Shown here one piece after another: positions 37,461 to 49,241 of a DNA stretch of 64,000 bases (the stretch's first letter is position 1; every line of letters begins with the position of its first letter). A program made the translations under genes and the position numbers. Location of the stretch: assembly GCA_029237695.1 (NCBI GenBank), contig CM055265.1, positions 69,475,903-69,539,902 on the forward strand. The letters run 5' to 3'. Source of the stretch: Conchocele bisecta (Eukaryota > Mollusca > Bivalvia > Lucinida > Thyasiridae). The notes under the pieces were generated by a model. It had not been told where the DNA came from, ran no database searches, and was given only the letters and a program-made list of their open reading frames with translations.

Positions 37461-38128
37461 CCAGACAACCGGCACCATGTACTACAGCACATGCACTACT
37501 GTCTGTTCCACGCTTTGCTGCCGACGAACGTTTGGCTAATAAATACATTAAATCTAAAAAATATTTAAAAGTACATGTAAGTACTTTTTTATATATAACA
37601 AAAAAGTCACCCTCCCCAAAAAAAATTATTTGATGAAATTCCATCAAATATTGATTTTATTGCGTAAAAAAAAGGTTCGTCAAAAATGGGGAAATAACTT
37701 GAAAATCAACCCGCATGACCCCGTGTTTGGCATGGATCTAGAACCGGCTTAGGTCATTGACTCCAGGAATGGCAGTAACAAAATTGATTTTGTCGCAGGT
37801 AGTTTGTGATTGTCATGTTTGTGTGAATGTGGGTCTAATACGGCAGCGTGCACCTTATGTTAGCTATATGCGGCAGACATGTGCATTGATCCCGCATAAA
37901 GCTCACTTTGTTTAAAATATATATATACATGTACACGTATTCTGTTTAAATTCTAATCATATTTCATATAATAATAGTGATATTGAAACAAAGCAAACCG
38001 ATGTCTGAATGTCCAAACCGGTATATAGAATGGTTGGACACTCGAGACTTTTTTTTTGTAATTATTGACATGTTGTTGTTGTTGCTACTGCTCCCTCTCC
38101 TCCTCCTATTACTACTTATGTTGTTACC
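37461..38128. other. No gene seen
   Basis: Holds an A-rich stretch (37600-37670) whose reverse complement recurs at about 53450-53520, and plain AT-rich DNA otherwise. Confidence 0.45.
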
Positions 38129-38402
38129 ATGGGCGGATTGAGGGGGGGGGGGGCTGACCGGCGCGCGCCCCCCTCCCTAAAATTCGCCGAGTAAAGATTT
38201 TTTTACAAGTTACAAGGCACGTATCATGCCAAGTGCCAGGTATTCCATGCATTTTTCCGCTCCGCTCCGCTCGGCTCCGCTCCGCTCCGCTCCGCTCGGT
38301 CGACTATTGTGCAATACTTGAAACTCGTTCGATAATATAGTCAAGTATTGCAAAATAGTTACGCCCCCCCCCCCACTAACCCGAAATACTGGATCCGCGC
38401 AT
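38129..38402. mobile_element. 'ggcggatcc' repeat, copy 3, with pentamer microsatellite
   Basis: Starts 'gggcggattgagggg' and ends 'gaaatactggatccgcgcat'. Inside, 38258-38300 is a (CCGCT)n microsatellite. Confidence 0.6.
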
Positions 38403-38760
38403 AGTTACTGGTGCCACTGTTGCTACTACGGCTACTACTGCTGGCGGAGGTTAATACTTATAAATTATAGTCTATTGAAATAAAAAAAATAAATAATTAT
38501 AGAGTAATTATATAATTGTGCCGTGACACACAAAATGTACCGTCAGTCCACTGCAACTGCAAGCGAACAACATAGCCTAGGCCTGCATGGTTGCGGGCAG
38601 GATGGTCTGTGTCTATGCTGGACATAGAGGGCTGAAGGTACATTTTCACGTGTGGTGGCTCTTACAATTTTATCATATGAAATAATTATAGAAATAAGTC
38701 GTAAGCGAATTATAAACACCCTGACATGAGGTGGATGCTATGGCCCCATTACATATACTC
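38403..38760. other. No gene seen
   Basis: AT-rich with 'gctactactg' trinucleotide-like runs near 38415-38445. No gene or recognised repeat. Confidence 0.45.
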
Positions 38761-38957
38761 TTAACCCTTTGAACCCGAAAGCCCGCTATAGCGGTTGATG
38801 CAAACAGTGCTGATCCAGATGAGCCGGCTCGTAACGAGCCGTCTCATCAGGTTCTGCACTTTTTGAAAGTAATTTTCATATTGTTGAGAACAAAAATACC
38901 CCCTTTTCATAGTTTGAAAATCATTTTGTAACGGTTGGATTGGTTGCAAAATTAACG
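38761..38957. mobile_element. piggyBac-like MITE, 3'-truncated copy
   Basis: Begins TTAACCCTTTGAACCCG as at 13050 and keeps the hairpin, but the right end is lost after 'ggattggttgcaaaatta'. Confidence 0.75.
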
Positions 38958-39685
38958 ACATTATGTTTGTAAAACATAGATTGCCCCCATGGCGTACTGG
39001 AGTGTAACTTGAGACTGTGTGTAAAACAATAAAACTTTAAATTTGCAGAAATGTCAAAGTCTTACAAACCTTTTGACATAACAAAATGGCTAAGTGTTTC
39101 AGCACCATTTCGAAGGACAACCCATTGGTGGTGTGATTGCATCACACATGTTCAAATGAATCAACTGTCCAAATATTAAAGCAATCCTTCACGTATTGTT
39201 GATGATATTACATGATGGAGAAACTCTTACAAACGTTTCGACGTAAGAAAATGGCTTAGCGTTTTAGCGATATTTCGAAGGTGACAAAGGTGAAGGTCGT
39301 GTTAATGGTGGCGCGAGTGTCGGACATATTTTCAGGTGATTCAAGTGTCCAAGTACCGAAGCAATCCTTCTCGTAATATTGAAGATATTACATGTTGGGG
39401 AAACTTACAAACATTTCGACGTAAATGTACACGGACGGACGGACATACGGACGAACGTACCGAACCTAAATCAACGCAATATGCCCCCCACATGGGGGCA
39501 TAAAACTGATCTTACCTAATAAGTATGTTCTTGAATGTTTCCCGTGCCACACCTATTTCAGGCTTTATCACATGTGTCGATCAGTATACGTCGGTAACCA
39601 TCCATGCGGAGCGCATCCGAGTCCAGACAGGAAGTCCATGGCAGGCCGAATGAATTGCAAATGGCGCAAGGGAGATAACGTTGTA
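38958..39685. repeat. Degenerate tandem repeat of about 180 bp
   Basis: 'cttacaaacctttt', 'cttacaaacgtttcgacgta' and 'cttacaaacatttcgacgta' recur at about 39060, 39230 and 39405 with flanking 'aaaatggctta' and 'tttcgaaggt'. It ends in 'acggacggacggacatacgg' and 'atgccccccacatgggggca'. No gene. Confidence 0.6.
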
Positions 39686-39899
39686 CAGTGAAACCCCTCT
39701 AAACCGGACAGTAGGGAAATATGGATGTGCAACTTCGATACGTTTCGCTGTTATGTATCTATGATTACAATGAATGTTCATGATTACAAAACACTAGAAT
39801 GTGTCATAAAGAGCTAACATGTCTGGTTTACAGTGGAACATCTCCAAACCGGACACCCTGGGGACCTCACAAGGTGTCCGGTTTGGAGAGGTTCCATTG
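39686..39899. mobile_element. mariner-like MITE with 'aaaccggaca' ends, copy 1
   Basis: Starts CAGTGAAACCCCTCTAAACC and ends with GGTTTGGAGAGGTTCCATTG, flanked by TA at 39684-39685 and 39900-39901; 214 bases. Copy 2 at 61007-61221 is 215 bases with the same ends. Confidence 0.85.
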
Positions 39900-40504
39900 T
39901 ATATCACATACACTTTTGCAGCGTGCAACGTGAAACAGCAAGTTGTTAGATTACTTCATATGTAGGATATTGCGGATATGAGTCAACACCAGTCGCAACT
40001 AATACATTTAAATCGCGAAATGAAGAGAGAATGACAAACGAAGGAGAGCGAGAGGGGATGATGGAGAGATATAACCACTCCATTTATGTCCAGTCTAACT
40101 TCGATCTGCTGTGTCATGCTTAGAGCAAGGTTCGTCCGCCTGTACAGGGAGTTAATCCGTACAAGCGGACAATCGTGCTCTAAGCTATTTATTTGTTGTA
40201 GAGAGGTTGCACTGTACGTATCACGTCTGGATTTCCGAATAACCAGGAGGAAATGTGACAACAAAATCACAGTTGATGGAAATGTACATTGTAGTATAAA
40301 GTTTTTATTTTGGTTGATATGACTTCATACAGGCATGGACTAAACATTTCAAGACAGTGTGCAAAATTTCGACTGGTGGCGAAAACTCGGAAATACCGTG
40401 ATATGGGGTGCTTTGTAAAAGCGTGATAATGATCTATTTTGCTTGTTGGAATTGTGGAGGGTGTTTCCCGGACTAGATTGAATGAATATTGACACTGTTA
40501 TATA
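39900..40504. other. No intact gene
   Basis: Contains an isolated right end of the other mariner MITE ('gttgtagagaggttgcactg', 40196-40215) and sequence leading into the LINE fragment. No gene. Confidence 0.45.
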
Positions 40505-41409
40505 ATCAACGCTAAATTATGCTTGTGAAGTTTGGGGTTTTAGTAAATCAAAAGAGCTTGAACGAATTCAGCTCAAATAATGCAAGTCTGTCCTGGGTGT
40601 TAAGGCGTCAACTAGCAACGCAGGCATTTATAGGGAACTTGCACGTTACCCCTTGTATATACAGAGATACATACGAATTGTAAAATATTGGGGCAAGCTG
40701 AGCAATACTGACAATTGTATCTTACATAACTTGTATATTGCTACTATGAGGGAAGCTGATGATGGTAAAACAAATTGGGTCTGAAGGTTAAAAGACTTGT
40801 TATATAGATTCGGTTTTGGAGATGCTTGGTTAAATCAGCGAACAATTGACCATAGTGCGTTTGTATGCGTATTCAAACAACGTATACTAGACTGTTTCAT
40901 ACAAATGTGGAGAGAAGATGTTGAGGCCAATAACGTAATGACGTTCTACTAACATATACAAGTGAATTTTGAATTTGAGAACTATTTAAGTAGTGTGTAA
41001 ACTCATGAGCTAAGGAAGTACCTATTAACTAGAATACGTTTGGGCTCACATGGGCTGCGGATAGAGACAGGGAGATATGGTAGGAATCGCATAGAGCGCA
41101 ATCAAAGAGTATATATGCACTATGTGCGATTCAGGAAACATCGAAGACGCCTATCAATTTATTATCATATGTCCCTCTCTCACACACATCAGATCGCATT
41201 ATATTGGTTCATTCTATAGGTTGAGACCAAGCGTATTCAAGTTTACGTCGCTATTAGCTACATATCATAAAAGGACGGTCGTAAATTTGTGTAAATATTT
41301 AAAAGAAGCATTCTCTAATGTAAATGTGTTCACTCTTGGAATACTATCTACTATTTTGTATATACATGTATTTGTTTATATGACGAGAAACTTGTATTCT
41401 ATTCTATAA
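40505..41409 (+). pseudogene. 3' fragment of a non-LTR retrotransposon (LINE)
   Basis: Translation gives LNYACEVWGFS, VLGVKASTSNAGIYRELARYPL and YIRIVKYWGKLS, the conserved region downstream of the reverse transcriptase palm in CR1/L2-like LINEs. Near the end (41116 on) the frame reads CTMC ... FIIICP, a zinc-knuckle-like segment. Several stops (for example near 40578, 40783, 40950) and a frameshift at about 41100-41115 kill it. The catalytic domain and 5' half are missing. Clade uncertain. Confidence 0.75.
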
Positions 41410-41934
41410 TCAGTGTAACGCCGCATATAGCGCGCGCCGCATACAGCATAACATTTTAATGTGAGCGTTATCCGTGATTTTTAACGCATAAAGCGCTCAA
41501 TGAGCTATATATAGGTAGACAATGCAAGTTATTTGTGTTCTATTGTTGCCTAGCAACAAGAACAGATACAACTCAATTCAATTCAATTCAATTCGTTTAT
41601 TGGCATTAAACAGCAAGAAGCACATTTATAGCCAAATAACAAACATGTATGAATGATGGTTTCATGGAAATGTATAATCACTAGCGATATTAGCCAAGAG
41701 ATATGATTAGGCTAAATCATTTCACAATCAGTATGTTGCTAGTCCACTGCATTCTAAACTCTTTCTGTCTTTATTAAATTTCAGATACTTTTTTCATCTT
41801 GCTCACCCAGGCTGTATGCCGCGACAAGCCATTCAAACCGTTATAGTAAAACGGTTCAAATGGCGACCACGACATACACCGAGTGAGAAATATGAACCAC
41901 ATGTAACACTGTCCATGACCAATTTTGGATATAC
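41410..41934. other. LINE tail region and hairpin
   Basis: A short 'caattcaattcaattc' pentamer run at 41573-41593 may be the LINE 3' tail. A hairpin at 41815-41885 with 'ttcaaaccg' / 'cggttcaaatggcg' arms is related to that at 20161-20223. No gene. Confidence 0.5.
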
Positions 41935-42640
41935 CCAGAAGTTATTGGGGTCGGTTTCTATTCAAGCAATTATCATAATGCAGTACTAGACATTGTTCCG
42001 TGTGCATGCCGATGTGCACCCTACAATCCCGCTTGGGGATTCTGGTGTGCCCATAGAAATGCATCCAAAACAGTGTGGTGACCGATGTTATTTATTAACG
42101 TTCATGGTTTCTATTCAAGCAATTATCACAATGCAGTACTAGACATTGTTCCGTGTGCATGCCGATTTGCACACCACAATCCCGCTCGGGGATTCTGGTG
42201 TGTCCACAGAAATACATCCAAAACAGTGAGTGGTGACCGATGTTATTTGTCAACATTCATGGTTTCTGTTCAAGGAATTATCATAATGCAGTACTAGACA
42301 TTGTTCCGTGTGCATGCCGATGTGCACCCCACAATCCCTCTTGGAGATTCTGGTGTGTCCACAGAAATACATCTAAAACAGTGAGTGGTGACCGATGTTA
42401 TTTATCAACATTCATGGTTTCTATTCAATCAATTATCATAATGCAGTACTAGACATTGTTCCGTGTGCATGTCGATGTGCACACCACAATCCCGCTTGGG
42501 GATTCTGGTGTGTCCACAGAAATACATCCAAAACAGTGAGTGGTGACCGATGTTATTTATCAACATTCATGGTTTCTATTCAAGCAATTATCGTAATGCA
42601 ATACTAGACATTGTTCCGTGTGCATGCCGATGTGCACGCC
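41935..42640. repeat. 155-bp tandem repeat, about 4.6 units
   Basis: Units with 'gcagtactagacattgttcc', 'tgcatgccgatgtgcac' and 'cagtgagtggtgaccgatg' repeat every 155 bases. Because 155 is not divisible by three, the apparent 70-codon frames restart in each unit and are not genes. Confidence 0.93.
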
Positions 42641-43169
42641 ACAATTACAACACTACACTACACTACATATCGTTTACTATGTCATGTTATGTGGTTGCCA
42701 TGGTTATTATCAATGGCAATGTCATCGTATTATGTACATGATGTATGACACATATTCGTGAATACATTTGAAAGAAACTTAACTTTTCAGACTGTATTTA
42801 TTAACGCAATCAACGTTCATTTGATATATAGAAGTGCATTTTTTTTTGTGGAATATATTGGAGTGTTGAACATAGAGCTAGTTTTGCTGCTTAGCAACAT
42901 CTTTATAATAGTCCTGTATCTCCGGTGGCTGAATGTGGCTTTCATTTTCAAGAATATTATTACCCGTCAGTAATATGTTGAAGGCCAATTTTGCATTACC
43001 TATATAGTTTATAAATGTAACTAGCTTGGGTCACAAACATAACAAAAATGGAAAAACCTTGGGGCGCGGTTTTACTATTTATTTCGTATTTGATACCATT
43101 AATTCGGTTTTTATATCAATAATTCGATATGTATTGAAATAAAAAAGAGAAATGTGTCCTGTGGGCACG
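42641..43169. other. No gene seen
   Basis: AT-rich DNA after the 155-bp array. A + strand open frame at 42758-42973 is hydrophobic by AT-bias and has no recognised motif. Confidence 0.4.
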
Positions 43170-43920
43170 CAAATGCCCCCGCTGATAGCCAAAGAAAACG
43201 AGGGCACATTTGAAAACACAACAGGCCGGAGGATCATGGATTTATCAAAGCATGATAGAGGACTATCAGAAGAAATCAAATGTGCAGTATGAAGAAGTTA
43301 TGTGAACTGAAACAGAAATTATAAGAAATTTACCCGAACGTTAATGTTTTGAATTCGAATGCACTACAGTGGGGCACAACAGTGGGGTCAGCGTGTAAGT
43401 GCACACACGAATGCACACGACAGGTTGGTTCCAACCTGTCGTGTTCGTTCGTGTGTGCACTTACACGCTGACCCCACTGTACCTATGTGCCCTTGGCCTT
43501 CGATGTAGCGGGGGTCCGAGGATCGTGGATTTGAATTAGAATGATAGAAGATCATCAGAGGAATGCACGTGTGAAATAGGAAGCAGTTTATTAACGTAAA
43601 GGAAACAGAAATTATAAGAAATTTACCCGAGCGTTAAGGGTTTGAATGCACTAAGTATGTGATATTGACCTTGGATTTACTGGGGCCCTGGTGATCGTGG
43701 ATTTGTCACAGCATGATAGAGAAACATCAGATGAATGTACATGTGAAATATGAAGCGGTTTTGTGAAATAAAACAGAAAATATAAAACAATATACCCGAG
43801 CGGCGTTAAGGCTTTAAACGCACTAAGTATGTGACATTGACCTTGGGTTTAGCGGGGGCACACGGATCATGGATTTGGCACAGCATGATAGAAAGGAAAC
43901 AGAAATCACCAGGTAATTTA
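43170..43920. repeat. Degenerate tandem repeat of about 170 bp, about 4 units
   Basis: 'aaacagaaattataagaaat', 'tttacccgagcgttaag' and 'gatcatggatttgtcacagc' type blocks recur at about 43230-43370, 43500-43650, 43680-43830 and 43850-43920. A palindromic MITE (43388-43484) interrupts the array. Confidence 0.75.
43388..43484. mobile_element. 97-bp palindromic MITE, copy 1
   Basis: 'acagtggggtcagcgtgtaa' pairs with its inverse around 'caggttggttccaacctg'. Copy 2 is at 49395-49500, there flanked by TA, as expected of a mariner-type element. Confidence 0.85.
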
Positions 43921-44053
43921 ATTTTGCGTATATCTTCAAATTCTCATTCGTCAGGGCCGTCGTTCTCACTATGATATTAAACTTTTCAGTTTATTTGTAG
44001 CAGTGAAAAACTTGTCATACACTGACTAACTGCAGGAAAACTTTCTTATAGGT

Positions 44054-44300
44054 CAGGGGCCCGTTTCACTAAACTTCTTACGACGAAAATGTTCGTAAGT
44101 GCAAATTTAGGATCGTCTGTAAATTTCAATTGATGGATTTACATTCATTGAGGATAGGCTGCATATGCAGCCTATGCTCAATAAATGTAAATCCAATAAT
44201 TATTTACAAGAAAACATTGTTGATGTGAAATTTACAGACTATGATAATTTTGCTCTTACGAACATTTTATTCGTACGAAGTTTAGTGAAACGGGCCCCTG
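44054..44300. mobile_element. Palindromic MITE, 247 bp, copy 2
   Basis: Ends CAGGGGCCCGTTTCACTAAA and inverse, same length and internal palindrome as 18009-18255. A half copy (right end only) lies at 46088-46220. Confidence 0.85.
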
Positions 44301-44530
44301 GTCAACTAAAACAACATTTTCCTCTGTCGTTTCGAATCTTCGATGAGCATGTGCTTTCTGCGATTTTGGTTTTATCCCGTCAACACAGTGCGTATGTGTC
44401 GTGAAACACGGTGCCGTGTAACATTTTTGATATCCTGTCAATACGACCTAATAATTACTGCGTATGAATATGTGCGTGGTTGGGGTTATTTCTTTTGTAT
44501 TTTAAGGCCATTTGTAGGTGTTAACCGGAT
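44301..44530. repeat. 'tatcccgtcaacac' segment
   Basis: 44372-44530 matches 18712-18828 and 53027-53186 (inverted). It always lies next to the 'gtgccgtgaatggg' palindrome, so both may form one element. Confidence 0.65.
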
Positions 44531-44682
44531 AAATAGAATAGTAGGTTAGTGCCGTGAATGGGAAAAATATCTGGCTCGGCACGGAAACGGGATGTGCTCG
44601 GTAGAGCCTCGCCCATCCCGTTTCCTAAGCCTTGCCAGATATTTTTTCCCATTCACGGCACTAACCTACTATTCTCTATTTC
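44531..44682. mobile_element. 'gtgccgtgaatggg' palindromic MITE, intact copy
   Basis: 'gaatagtaggttagtgccgt' pairs with its inverse at the other end; the centre reads 'gggatgtgctcggtagagcc'. This copy is the empty site for the foldback insertion at 18896-20051. Confidence 0.85.
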
Positions 44683-45269
44683 TTTGCGATCATAGACTAA
44701 GGCATCAGTTAGCCCTCGCGTAAAATAACGAAAAACAGCAGATATTAAAGACAGCGCTCCAGATAAGCTGCGTATTTGCTTAAATACCCAATTAAAATTG
44801 CCAAAAACCCAATTGAAATCCGAAGTAGCGAGTACCAAAAAGCAATAACAATTTTGTGGTACCTTTATCATGCTGCAGAAAACAATAAACAGACCACAAA
44901 TATAGCATATTTTGCTTATTTTCCTTGAAAACACAACTTGGTATTTCATTACAATTGTCTGCAAGGAGACAATTCTAATGAAATGCCAAGACATGTTTTC
45001 ATTTCGAAGCAAACTATTTAATAATTGCTGTCTGTTGATGTGTAAACAGTAGTGTGATTTTATTTTAACAATTAAAATGATGAAATACCCAATTGCTTCA
45101 TAAAAGATGGAGTGAAATTACTCAATTACTAATTCCATATCTGGAGTACTGAAAGAGATTGACTTGTACACAATAAAAAGACACCAACACCGTTCACTTC
45201 AAAAACTGCGAGTAGGCACTTCTTGGCATGGTAATTGCACAGGCAAGTACGCTGTAGTAACGTGAAGGT
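44683..45269. other. No confident gene
   Basis: A minus-strand frame (44653-45012) is open for 119 codons but lacks recognisable motifs and contains the repeated phrase FNWVFGNFNWVF. A short hairpin 'tggtatttcattacaattgtc' / inverse lies at about 44939-44990. Confidence 0.4.
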
Positions 45270-45895
45270 CATGCCCTGTAGCCTATTTCACCAACATTTC
45301 AAAGTATACTTACATGCATCTAGCAAAGTATACTTTGGGGGAGATATTTTCAAATTAAGGATAAATTTATTTATTTTTATTATACTGAATGTATTACATT
45401 ATCACAGCGAAAATGGCTGTGATAATGTAATAAATTCAGTATAATAATTATGTATACTTTTACTCATCAAATATATGCAGTTGTTAGTTCTATATGAAGT
45501 AATGCATTTCGGGAAATATAAATGATTACTCCTTCAAAGTATACTTTGCTAGATAAGTATACTTTGCAATGTTGATGAAATCGGCTACAGGTCATCTCTC
45601 AGCCCATACATGAATCCTATAGAGCATGTCTGGGATGAGCTGGAACACAGACCAACTCCACCTGTAGCCGATTTCATCAAAATTACAAAGTATGCTTATC
45701 TAGCGAAGTATACTTTGAGGGAGTAATCATTGATTTTCCCCAAAATGCATTATTTCATATAGAATTAACCACTGCATATATTTGATGATTAAAAGTATGC
45801 AGAATTATTTTACTGAATTTATTACATTATCACAGCCAAAATGGCTGTGATAATGTAATAAATTCAGTATAATAAAAATTAATAAATTTATCCTA
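45270..45895. mobile_element. Foldback structure enclosing a Tc1 transposase shard
   Basis: Left arm (about 45283-45590) and right arm (about 45662-45890) are inverted relatives ('ctacaggt' / 'acctgtag', 'caaagtatactttgctagat', 'aatgcattatttcatat'). Each arm ends in its own hairpin 'ttattacattatcacagcca' / inverse. The spacer holds part of a Tc1/mariner transposase. Confidence 0.8.
45596..45651 (+). pseudogene. Tc1/mariner transposase fragment (about 18 codons)
   Basis: Reads LSPYMNPIEHVWDELEHR, the region of the second catalytic Asp in Tc1 transposases (family pattern SPDLNPIEHVWDELERR). Here the catalytic Asp position holds Tyr, so the remnant is inactive even as a motif. Confidence 0.8.
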
Positions 45896-46285
45896 AAATT
45901 GAAAATTTCTGCGAGCCCCTATAAAGTTGTCGGAGCGAAACTGAATATATTTTATATTCAACGGCACTAATCATGTATTTAATTTAAACCGCATACTAAA
46001 ATTAATTGTTTGAACGTGCGTGACGTAATTTTTGACGTCATTCCTTCGCCATACGTCACAAATCTAGCGACGTCATTCAAAGCAAAATATGCTCAATAAA
46101 TGTAAATCCAATACTTGTTTAAAAGAAAATAATGTTAATGCAAGATTTACAGACTACTGTATCATCATTTTGCACTTACGAACATTTTAGTTGTAAGAAG
46201 TTTAATGAAACGGCCCCCAGATCTGGGCCTACACAGATTGCAATACAAGTAATAAGTGTGAAAATATGAATCTGGCAAATAATGC
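45896..46285. repeat. Spacer with half MITE
   Basis: 46088-46220 is the right half of the 247-bp MITE. 'tgacgtaatttttgacgtca' lies near 46019-46040. No gene. Confidence 0.55.
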
Positions 46286-46597
46286 GGTCCCTCTCTACAA
46301 CAGCCGCTATTTTATATCCCAAATGGATTATTTCCTCTGTATATAACCATTACACTGCTGAGCACGAAAATTGCCGTCTGCTGTTGCTTTGCCTTCTTTC
46401 TCAATAAAAACATGTTTTGACAGTTTTTTAGAATCATTTCCATTGGAAATGATTCTAAAATGTTACCAAAGCATGTTTTTGATGATAAGTATTGAAGAAA
46501 ATAAACAAACAGCATTAACCTCCCTACAACAGCCACCTCTCTACAACAGCCAGTTGTGCGTCTTCCCATTGGTGGCTGTTGTAGAGAGGTTGCCCTG
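46286..46597. mobile_element. mariner/Tc1-like MITE, copy 2
   Basis: Shares 'ctctctacaacagccgctat', 'aataaaaacatgttttgaca' and the right end 'gttgtagagaggttgccctg' with 33376-33767; the left tip is lost. TA follows at 46598. Confidence 0.8.
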
Positions 46598-47066
46598 TAC
46601 TATACATTGGAGGGATATTCACAGTGACGCCAATCATCGTTTTTAATTTTGTTTTATTAATTCATTATGTATTTAATGGCGTGTAACGGCTTGTCAACAG
46701 CTAACGTCATTTTAGGCAGAAGTGAATATTTACAGAAAAAATAAAATAAATTCAGCCCTGAAATTAGAATAACCTGACCTGGTGCCAGTTCCTCACCACA
46801 CCAGAGTCACTTAGCCCAACTCGCTAAAAATAATAAGATGAGTACTAATCTTACTTCATTTATAATGGGCATAACCGGAGTCAACTCTGAAGTAGCAGGA
46901 AAGCTACAAATGTACCCGATGGCCAAACCAGGGATATCTGAATTCCAGCCAGGTTTAACCCACCGTTAGACTTATCCCTCTCATGCTCCCACCAGAGCGT
47001 TTAGCTTAGTACATGTACGCGGTATTACTAGAATAAACAAGAACAATTAGAACATGGACTTTTTTG
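46598..47066. other. 3' flank of the TLR gene
   Basis: No repeat recognised in most of this segment; it may hold the TLR 3' UTR. TTTATT at 46653-46658 gives AATAAA on the minus strand, about 410 bases after the TLR stop. Confidence 0.45.
46653..46658 (-). terminator. Possible poly(A) signal of the TLR gene
   Basis: AATAAA on the minus strand, about 410 bases downstream of the stop codon. Position is plausible but the hexamer is common in AT-rich DNA. Confidence 0.3.
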
Positions 47067-49241
47067 TTAACGGCAGCTAGAATTCGGAAGAATACGCGAG
47101 CTGTCATGAGTAACGGTGTAAACGTTGCGCGGACTGACAGGTGAGCTGCTCTGGTCTTGTTGGCGGATAGGCAGCGATTGCAGCAACTTAGGCCAGAAAT
47201 ACCTGTCGTTGGCGACGTATTTGATGTACACATTGGTGTTCATGTAATGTTTCAGTTCGCTATTATCCTCAATCAGCGCATTATCGATGTCGCCGAGAAC
47301 CATCATCACCACGTTCGTCCCGTCCTTCAGGAGGTTCATATGCGCTTTTCTGAATTCCAAGCGGCACCAGTCACTGTTAAGGAAGTTGTTCGACAACACG
47401 AGTAGCGTGGTAAGACTCGTATCCATTGCGGTGATTACGTTCTGAACTATTGTCTCCCCTGGTCGGAAATTCCTCTCGTCCAGACACAAGACAAATGGCG
47501 GGTTGGCGTTTTCCAGCATAGGTTTGAGAACGTTCCAAACAAAGGCATCGTCTTTGCTGCTATGGGAAACAAATACGTCGTATTTGAGATTGCTTTTAAC
47601 CTTTCTTCTAAAACAATGAATGCCCAGGTGTGCGATCATTAGAAGTTGAATAGAGGTCCGATTGTGATGTATCATGAATGATATCAGACTAACTATGAAT
47701 AAAACACCACACACAATGCTGAGTGTTTCATACAGTGCAACGTGTAGTTCCGTGTCCGTGGAGGTGGAGCAGACGAAGTCGGCGTCCTGAACGTTAATCA
47801 CTGGGCGCCCTTTGCCCGGACCTGTTGCACATATAATCTTCTCTTGGCTAGGAATGTAATCCTGCCGCTGAATCAACCATTTCTTCAACCACAAAGCATG
47901 GCAGTCACACACGTAAGGATTTCCAGACAAACGTAACGTCTCTATGTTCGTGAAATTCAGGTATTGTATTTCCTCTGGCAATTCCGTCATTATGTTGTCG
48001 CGCAAATCAATGCTTGTAATGTCGTCTAGATATGGCAAGAGTGACGTGTCTATGTTTCTTAGGGCGCTGTTAGACACATCCAGCGTGGTGACATTTACCA
48101 TGTACGGCCGACCATCCAGCTGCTCAAGATTAGGAATATGCATCCGAAGGACAATCTGTTTTTTTGACGGAACTGTCTCTGGAAGTCGTGTTCTATTATA
48201 ATCTTCAGCGCAGTAGACAGTGACATAGTCGAGTGCGATGGTTTCTGTGCAGTTACAGCCATGTGGGCAGCTAAGTGATACTGTACAATTGAACTGATTG
48301 TCAGGTACAGAGGACACCATTCTTCCTCTCAAGTTTATGGGATTGTAACATGTTACCATAAATAGTGCATTGTCTCGATCCACGTAGTGAAAGAAGCTTA
48401 CGAGTTTAGCTATTGGGTAAAATGAACAGTCACAAATAAACGGATTAAATCTTAAATCAAAGCCCATGTGTCTGAGACGCAACACATCACTGTTATTTTT
48501 TACGCTAAACATTTGGATGTAATGCTGGATATCAACACTGGTGAAATTGTTGTGGATGAAATTAATGAAAGCGATATGACTGGTAGATATGTTTTCAATG
48601 GAAAGCCCTATAGAGTTTGTGATAATACCAATCTTGTTATATGACACGTCGACAACGACCTTATTTTTATTCATAAAGCGTGGGAGAACGGCCAAACTCA
48701 TGTCGAACCGAACCAGATCATTGTAATGCATGTATAAACGTTTCAATTCTAACAAATGATAATTAAATGCACCGTCTTCTATGTCTTCAAGAGTATTGTT
48801 CGCTAAGCTTAGCTCTTTCAAATTACAAAAACAATCAAGTTTACCTAATCGTAAAACCTTAATCCTGTTGTAATTTAGAACGAGCTGTTTTATATTTCTG
48901 CAAATGTGTTCCAATTGAGTAAAATTCAGCTCTTCTATAAAGTTGTGGGATAGGTCGATCACCTCCACGTTGTTCAGCACTTCAAGCTCTCTGGGAATAC
49001 TCTTAAGGCGACTTTTTGTGAATATTAAATTCCTCGTAGTCGGGTGACTTTCAAAACATTCTGTTATCTCTGCAGACACAGGGTGCTTACACGATAGTGT
49101 TAGATTCAACTCGTGTTCAAAAAAGACACACTCACACTGCTTACCACCATCATTTGCATATACACTTGTTGATTGTGTGTGACTGCAATAGGTTGTTAAA
49201 TATATTAAAATGAACAACCTTGTCTCTAAACAGTTAAGCAT
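47067..49241 (-). CDS. Toll-like receptor (two cysteine-cluster type), intronless
   Basis: A complete 724-residue receptor. Residues 1-23 look like a signal peptide (FILIYLTTYCSHT). The ectodomain has an N-terminal Cys cap (C36, C38, C51), a first leucine-rich block (about 70-265), a C-terminal cap NPFICDCSF (267-320), a second N-cap CPHGCNC (325-331), a short second LRR block (345-440) and a second C-cap NPYVCDCHAL with C471 and C491. This two-cluster layout is that of Drosophila Toll and many mollusc TLRs. A transmembrane helix spans about 502-525. The TIR domain (about 552-692) has box 1 YDVFVSHSSKDDAF, a box 2 loop LDERNFRPGE and box 3 FW at 682. It should act at the cell surface, signalling through MyD88-type adaptors to NF-kB. 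No disruption was seen; a single-exon coding region is common in mollusc TLRs. Ligand cannot be told. Confidence 0.95.
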   Translation of the reverse strand: MLNCLETRLFILIYLTTYCSHTQSTSVYANDGGKQCECVFFEHELNLTLSCKHPVSAEITECFESHPTTRNLIFTKSRLKSIPRELEVLNNVEVIDLSHNFIEELNFTQLEHICRNIKQLVLNYNRIKVLRLGKLDCFCNLKELSLANNTLEDIEDGAFNYHLLELKRLYMHYNDLVRFDMSLAVLPRFMNKNKVVVDVSYNKIGIITNSIGLSIENISTSHIAFINFIHNNFTSVDIQHYIQMFSVKNNSDVLRLRHMGFDLRFNPFICDCSFYPIAKLVSFFHYVDRDNALFMVTCYNPINLRGRMVSSVPDNQFNCTVSLSCPHGCNCTETIALDYVTVYCAEDYNRTRLPETVPSKKQIVLRMHIPNLEQLDGRPYMVNVTTLDVSNSALRNIDTSLLPYLDDITSIDLRDNIMTELPEEIQYLNFTNIETLRLSGNPYVCDCHALWLKKWLIQRQDYIPSQEKIICATGPGKGRPVINVQDADFVCSTSTDTELHVALYETLSIVCGVLFIVSLISFMIHHNRTSIQLLMIAHLGIHCFRRKVKSNLKYDVFVSHSSKDDAFVWNVLKPMLENANPPFVLCLDERNFRPGETIVQNVITAMDTSLTTLLVLSNNFLNSDWCRLEFRKAHMNLLKDGTNVVMMVLGDIDNALIEDNSELKHYMNTNVYIKYVANDRYFWPKLLQSLPIRQQDQSSSPVSPRNVYTVTHDSSRILPNSSCR